Positions 62,037-64,000 of a stretch of 64,000 nucleotides of DNA are shown piece after piece. Numbering within the stretch: position 1 is the stretch's first letter; every line of letters starts with the position of its first letter. A program made the translations under genes and the position numbers. Below the pieces are notes generated by a model, which ran no database searches, had not been told where the DNA came from, and worked only from the letters and a program-made list of their open reading frames with translations. Source of the stretch: Desulfurococcaceae archaeon (GTDB taxonomy: Archaea > Thermoproteota > Thermoprotei_A > Sulfolobales > Desulfurococcaceae); the NCBI GenBank assembly GCA_028275705.1, contig JAPWUD010000001.1, positions 124,001 to 188,000 of the forward strand. The letters are read 5' to 3'.

Positions 62037-63176
62037 TTAGAATACGTGCTCTCTCTTCACGACTTTATATGCATCTTCTGCTTTAACAAATCTATCCTTT
62101 AGCTTCCGCATTACATCGGGTAGAGTAGTATACTCCATCTCCTCGGGTCCAAGCCTATGAGGCATGAATGGCCCGTGCCTCCTCATATACTCCGCTACAA
62201 GCTGCGCCTGCCTCCTCGTCTCATCGTATGCTACATCATCAAATAAGTCCACAGGGCCGATCAACCTACCCTTATTAATATTCCACCCAAGTGCTATCAC
62301 GCGTGGAGGTCCATCAAACCTAGTGACTTTAGCATACCTCAATGGCACAGGCATTAATGGGCCATAATGACTACCCCTCATCCAGCCAGCAACGAGGTGT
62401 GGAAATGCAAATGCCTCAAGTATTTCCCCAACAGCTGGTAATCCATGCTGTGCTCTCACAATAGCAACTGGGTCGTCTTTACCCACATACCTACCTGCAA
62501 TTAAGTTTAGTCTCTCAACGCTTACAACTGCGGATAGTAGGTTATCACTCTTCCTATAAACCCTTCTAATTACAAATCTACCGGTTGTTCCAATCAATGC
62601 AAGTATATCATACATCTCCTCAGGCGACTTCATTAATACACTCTTACCCTCCATTACATCATATACTTCGAATGTAAAGCCATCATGCATTTTAGGATCT
62701 ATTACCAAGCCAGCAGTATTGAATGGATCTGCGAAAATCCTAAAAAGTGGAAGATTAAATGCACCAGGCTCTGTTTTATCAGCATGAAACGTCACAACAG
62801 GCTCTGAAACCCTCTCCTCCATCTCTAACTCAGCTACACCAGGACCAAGCCCTCTTACATTCCCAGAGAATGCTTCTGAGAGCAAGTCTTGCCCAGCAGC
62901 ATATAGCTTCAACTCACGGGCTACCTTAGCAGCGGCTTTAAATGCATCCCAAGCAAGTCCATGTATGTCGGGGTTGTCTGGGCCCTTAGTGTGAGTCATT
63001 ATTAATTGTAAGTCGTCTCCAACGTTTGCAACGTAGAAGTCTATTATCAACCCCTTCTGCTTGGCTTCAGCCAGGATCTTCGTGGCTGTCGCCATTTGAT
63101 CGGGGTGAACCATGTGGTGTCCCGCTATACTCCCAACATCTGCTTTTATAACGGATAGAGTTATTCTCTCACTCAT
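62037..63176 (-). CDS. fbp: Fructose-1,6-bisphosphate aldolase/phosphatase
   Basis: 379 residues. SVIKADVGSIAGHHMVHPDQ at the N terminus (metal-binding Asp/His), NVGDDLQLIMTH, FHADKTEPGAFNLPLFRIFADPFNTAGLVIDP and the Schiff-base lysine/tyrosine region HGPFMPHRLGPEEMEYTTLP match the bifunctional archaeal type V enzyme. It combines DHAP and GAP and releases fructose-6-phosphate, making gluconeogenesis one-directional. Likely co-transcribed with tpiA (about 50 nt apart). Confidence 0.96.
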   Translation of the reverse strand: MSERITLSVIKADVGSIAGHHMVHPDQMATATKILAEAKQKGLIIDFYVANVGDDLQLIMTHTKGPDNPDIHGLAWDAFKAAAKVARELKLYAAGQDLLSEAFSGNVRGLGPGVAELEMEERVSEPVVTFHADKTEPGAFNLPLFRIFADPFNTAGLVIDPKMHDGFTFEVYDVMEGKSVLMKSPEEMYDILALIGTTGRFVIRRVYRKSDNLLSAVVSVERLNLIAGRYVGKDDPVAIVRAQHGLPAVGEILEAFAFPHLVAGWMRGSHYGPLMPVPLRYAKVTRFDGPPRVIALGWNINKGRLIGPVDLFDDVAYDETRRQAQLVAEYMRRHGPFMPHRLGPEEMEYTTLPDVMRKLKDRFVKAEDAYKVVKREHVF

Positions 63177-63269
63177 AAAGCTACACCCACTCTTTACAAA
63201 TGCATGTTAATGGCTTATAAGCTTTTATGGGAAAAATGAGTATTGAGCATTGATGTAATTAATGTAAAA

Positions 63270-64000
63270 CTAGTCAATAGCGAAGTAAACACCACGCTGC
63301 TTCTGCTCTCTATCAAGTACAGAGCCCGGCTTATTAATCCTAGGCCTCCCAGCATCGGGGTCTCTGCGCACTGTGATATCAAGGTTTTTCAACAAGTGAT
63401 TCAATCCCTCGCGGATCTCCATTGGCCTAGTAGACCTACCACTAACTGATGGAATACCCCAGAAAACCATTACTCTATCACTAACATATGTCTGAAGCAT
63501 TAAGTCATGTTCAACCACAATAGCTGCTTTATGCTTCTCCTCTATAATTCTCCTAATAACCTTCGCAACACTAATTCTCTCCTCAACATCGAGGTAAGCC
63601 GAAGGCTCATCGAGGAAGTATAGATCAGCCTCTCTCGCAAGAGAAACAGCGACTGCTAGTTTTTGCAGTTCACCACCACTAAGCTCGTCAACTCTTCTAT
63701 CAAGTAGTCTATTAAGCTTTAATCTCTTCACGAGCTCTATGTATAGCCAAGAAGATGGATCGACTGCTAGCTGTGAAGCAGCCTTTAAATTAGCTAGTAC
63801 TGTTTCCTCTTGGAACAAACTAGGAGAGACCTCCTGTGGCTTCACACTAACATTTGAAGCAGATATCAATACATCACCACTAGAAGGCTTCAACTCCCCG
63901 CTCAATAACTTAATAAATGTTGTCTTGCCAATTCCATTGGGTCCAATAACCCCTACAACCTCTCCAATATAGACTTCACCGCTCTCCACACTCAACTTAA
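63270..64000 (-). CDS. abce1: ABCE1 ribosome-recycling ATPase, C-terminal half (5' truncated by window edge)
   Basis: About 243 residues; the frame continues past the right edge, so the Fe-S domain and first ATPase domain lie outside. The second ATPase domain shows Walker A GVIGPNGIGKTTFIK, signature LSGGELQKLAVAVSL, Walker B LYFLDEPSAYLDVEERI and the ABCE1-specific end VFWGIPSVSGRST ... INKPGSVLDREQKQRGVYF. ABCE1 splits terminated ribosomes together with aRF1 or Pelota. Confidence 0.95.
   Translation of the reverse strand, partial: KLSVESGEVYIGEVVGVIGPNGIGKTTFIKLLSGELKPSSGDVLISASNVSVKPQEVSPSLFQEETVLANLKAASQLAVDPSSWLYIELVKRLKLNRLLDRRVDELSGGELQKLAVAVSLAREADLYFLDEPSAYLDVEERISVAKVIRRIIEEKHKAAIVVEHDLMLQTYVSDRVMVFWGIPSVSGRSTRPMEIREGLNHLLKNLDITVRRDPDAGRPRINKPGSVLDREQKQRGVYFAID

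Overview
The window is chromosomal DNA from a hyperthermophilic crenarchaeon, most likely of the order Desulfurococcales (a Desulfurococcus/Thermosphaera/Staphylothermus-type organism; no single 16S-like marker is present, so the genus is an inference). The evidence is the archaeal ribosomal-protein operon order, the crenarchaeal genes (Rpo8, Ced DNA-import genes, TFE, thermosome, form III RuBisCO, FBP aldolase/phosphatase), an intron-containing cbf5, intron-containing tRNAs, frequent TTG/GTG starts with GGTG-type Shine-Dalgarno (SD) sites, and TATA boxes about 25 nt before inferred transcription starts.

Layout. 1-3.6 kb: the 3' end of an Lhr-type helicase and a convergent PAPS-reductase-family protein. 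3.7-7.3 kb: a compact locus that I read as a Ced (crenarchaeal exchange of DNA) importer: pilin-like CedA1, polytopic CedA, a small two-helix protein (CedA2 candidate) and the VirB4/HerA-like ATPase CedB. 7.3-22.3 kb: a SPOUT methyltransferase and then the large ribosomal operon L3-L4-L23-L2-S19-L22-S3-L29-Rpp29-S17-L14-L24-S4e-L5-S14-S8-L6-L32e-L19e-L18-S5-L30-L15, followed by SecY and an EMC3-like protein. 22.3-25.3 kb: L34e, CMP kinase, L14e, Cbf5 split by a short mRNA intron, a methyltransferase and tRNA-Ser. 25.3-29.4 kb: small membrane protein, form III RuBisCO, archease, archaemetzincin, tRNA-Phe (with intron), a nucleotidyltransferase and tRNA-Gly.

29.4-35.3 kb is an accessory, gene-poor region bracketed by an imperfect repeat that starts just after tRNA-Gly. 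It contains gene fragments and two divergent operons: a winged-helix regulator with a membrane protein and two anchored secreted proteins, and a MacB-like ABC exporter. Both operons carry the same palindrome-plus-TATA promoter motif, with a third copy downstream. 35.3-40.8 kb: two paralogous archaeal AAA ATPases flanking an anion-type ABC transporter with a fused permease and an AAA-associated-domain protein. 40.9-48.2 kb: Trm56, HflX, MBF1, PAN, a PUA protein, a PAC2-family protein, TgtA, an Sm-like protein and Rpo8. 48.2-50.1 kb: an IS607-family element whose TnpB has lost its zinc-ribbon cysteines and apparently the RuvC-II glutamate. 50.3-64 kb: a HerA-like ATPase (apparently frameshifted), thermosome, TFE overlapping a solo cytosine-5 methyltransferase, thioredoxin reductase, tRNA(CAU), S-adenosylhomocysteine hydrolase, S17e, a Cgi121-like KEOPS subunit, a tiny Trp/Glu repeat protein, pyruvate kinase, tRNA-Thr (with intron), triosephosphate isomerase, FBP aldolase/phosphatase and the C-terminal half of ABCE1.

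How it fits together: most of the window is translation, RNA modification and protein export or quality control, plus a cluster of triose-phosphate and gluconeogenic enzymes. The best leads for new biology are the Ced locus with an unannotated fourth component, the promoter-motif-linked secreted/membrane/regulator/ABC module, the altered TnpB, the HerA frameshift site and the 27-residue Trp/Glu protein.
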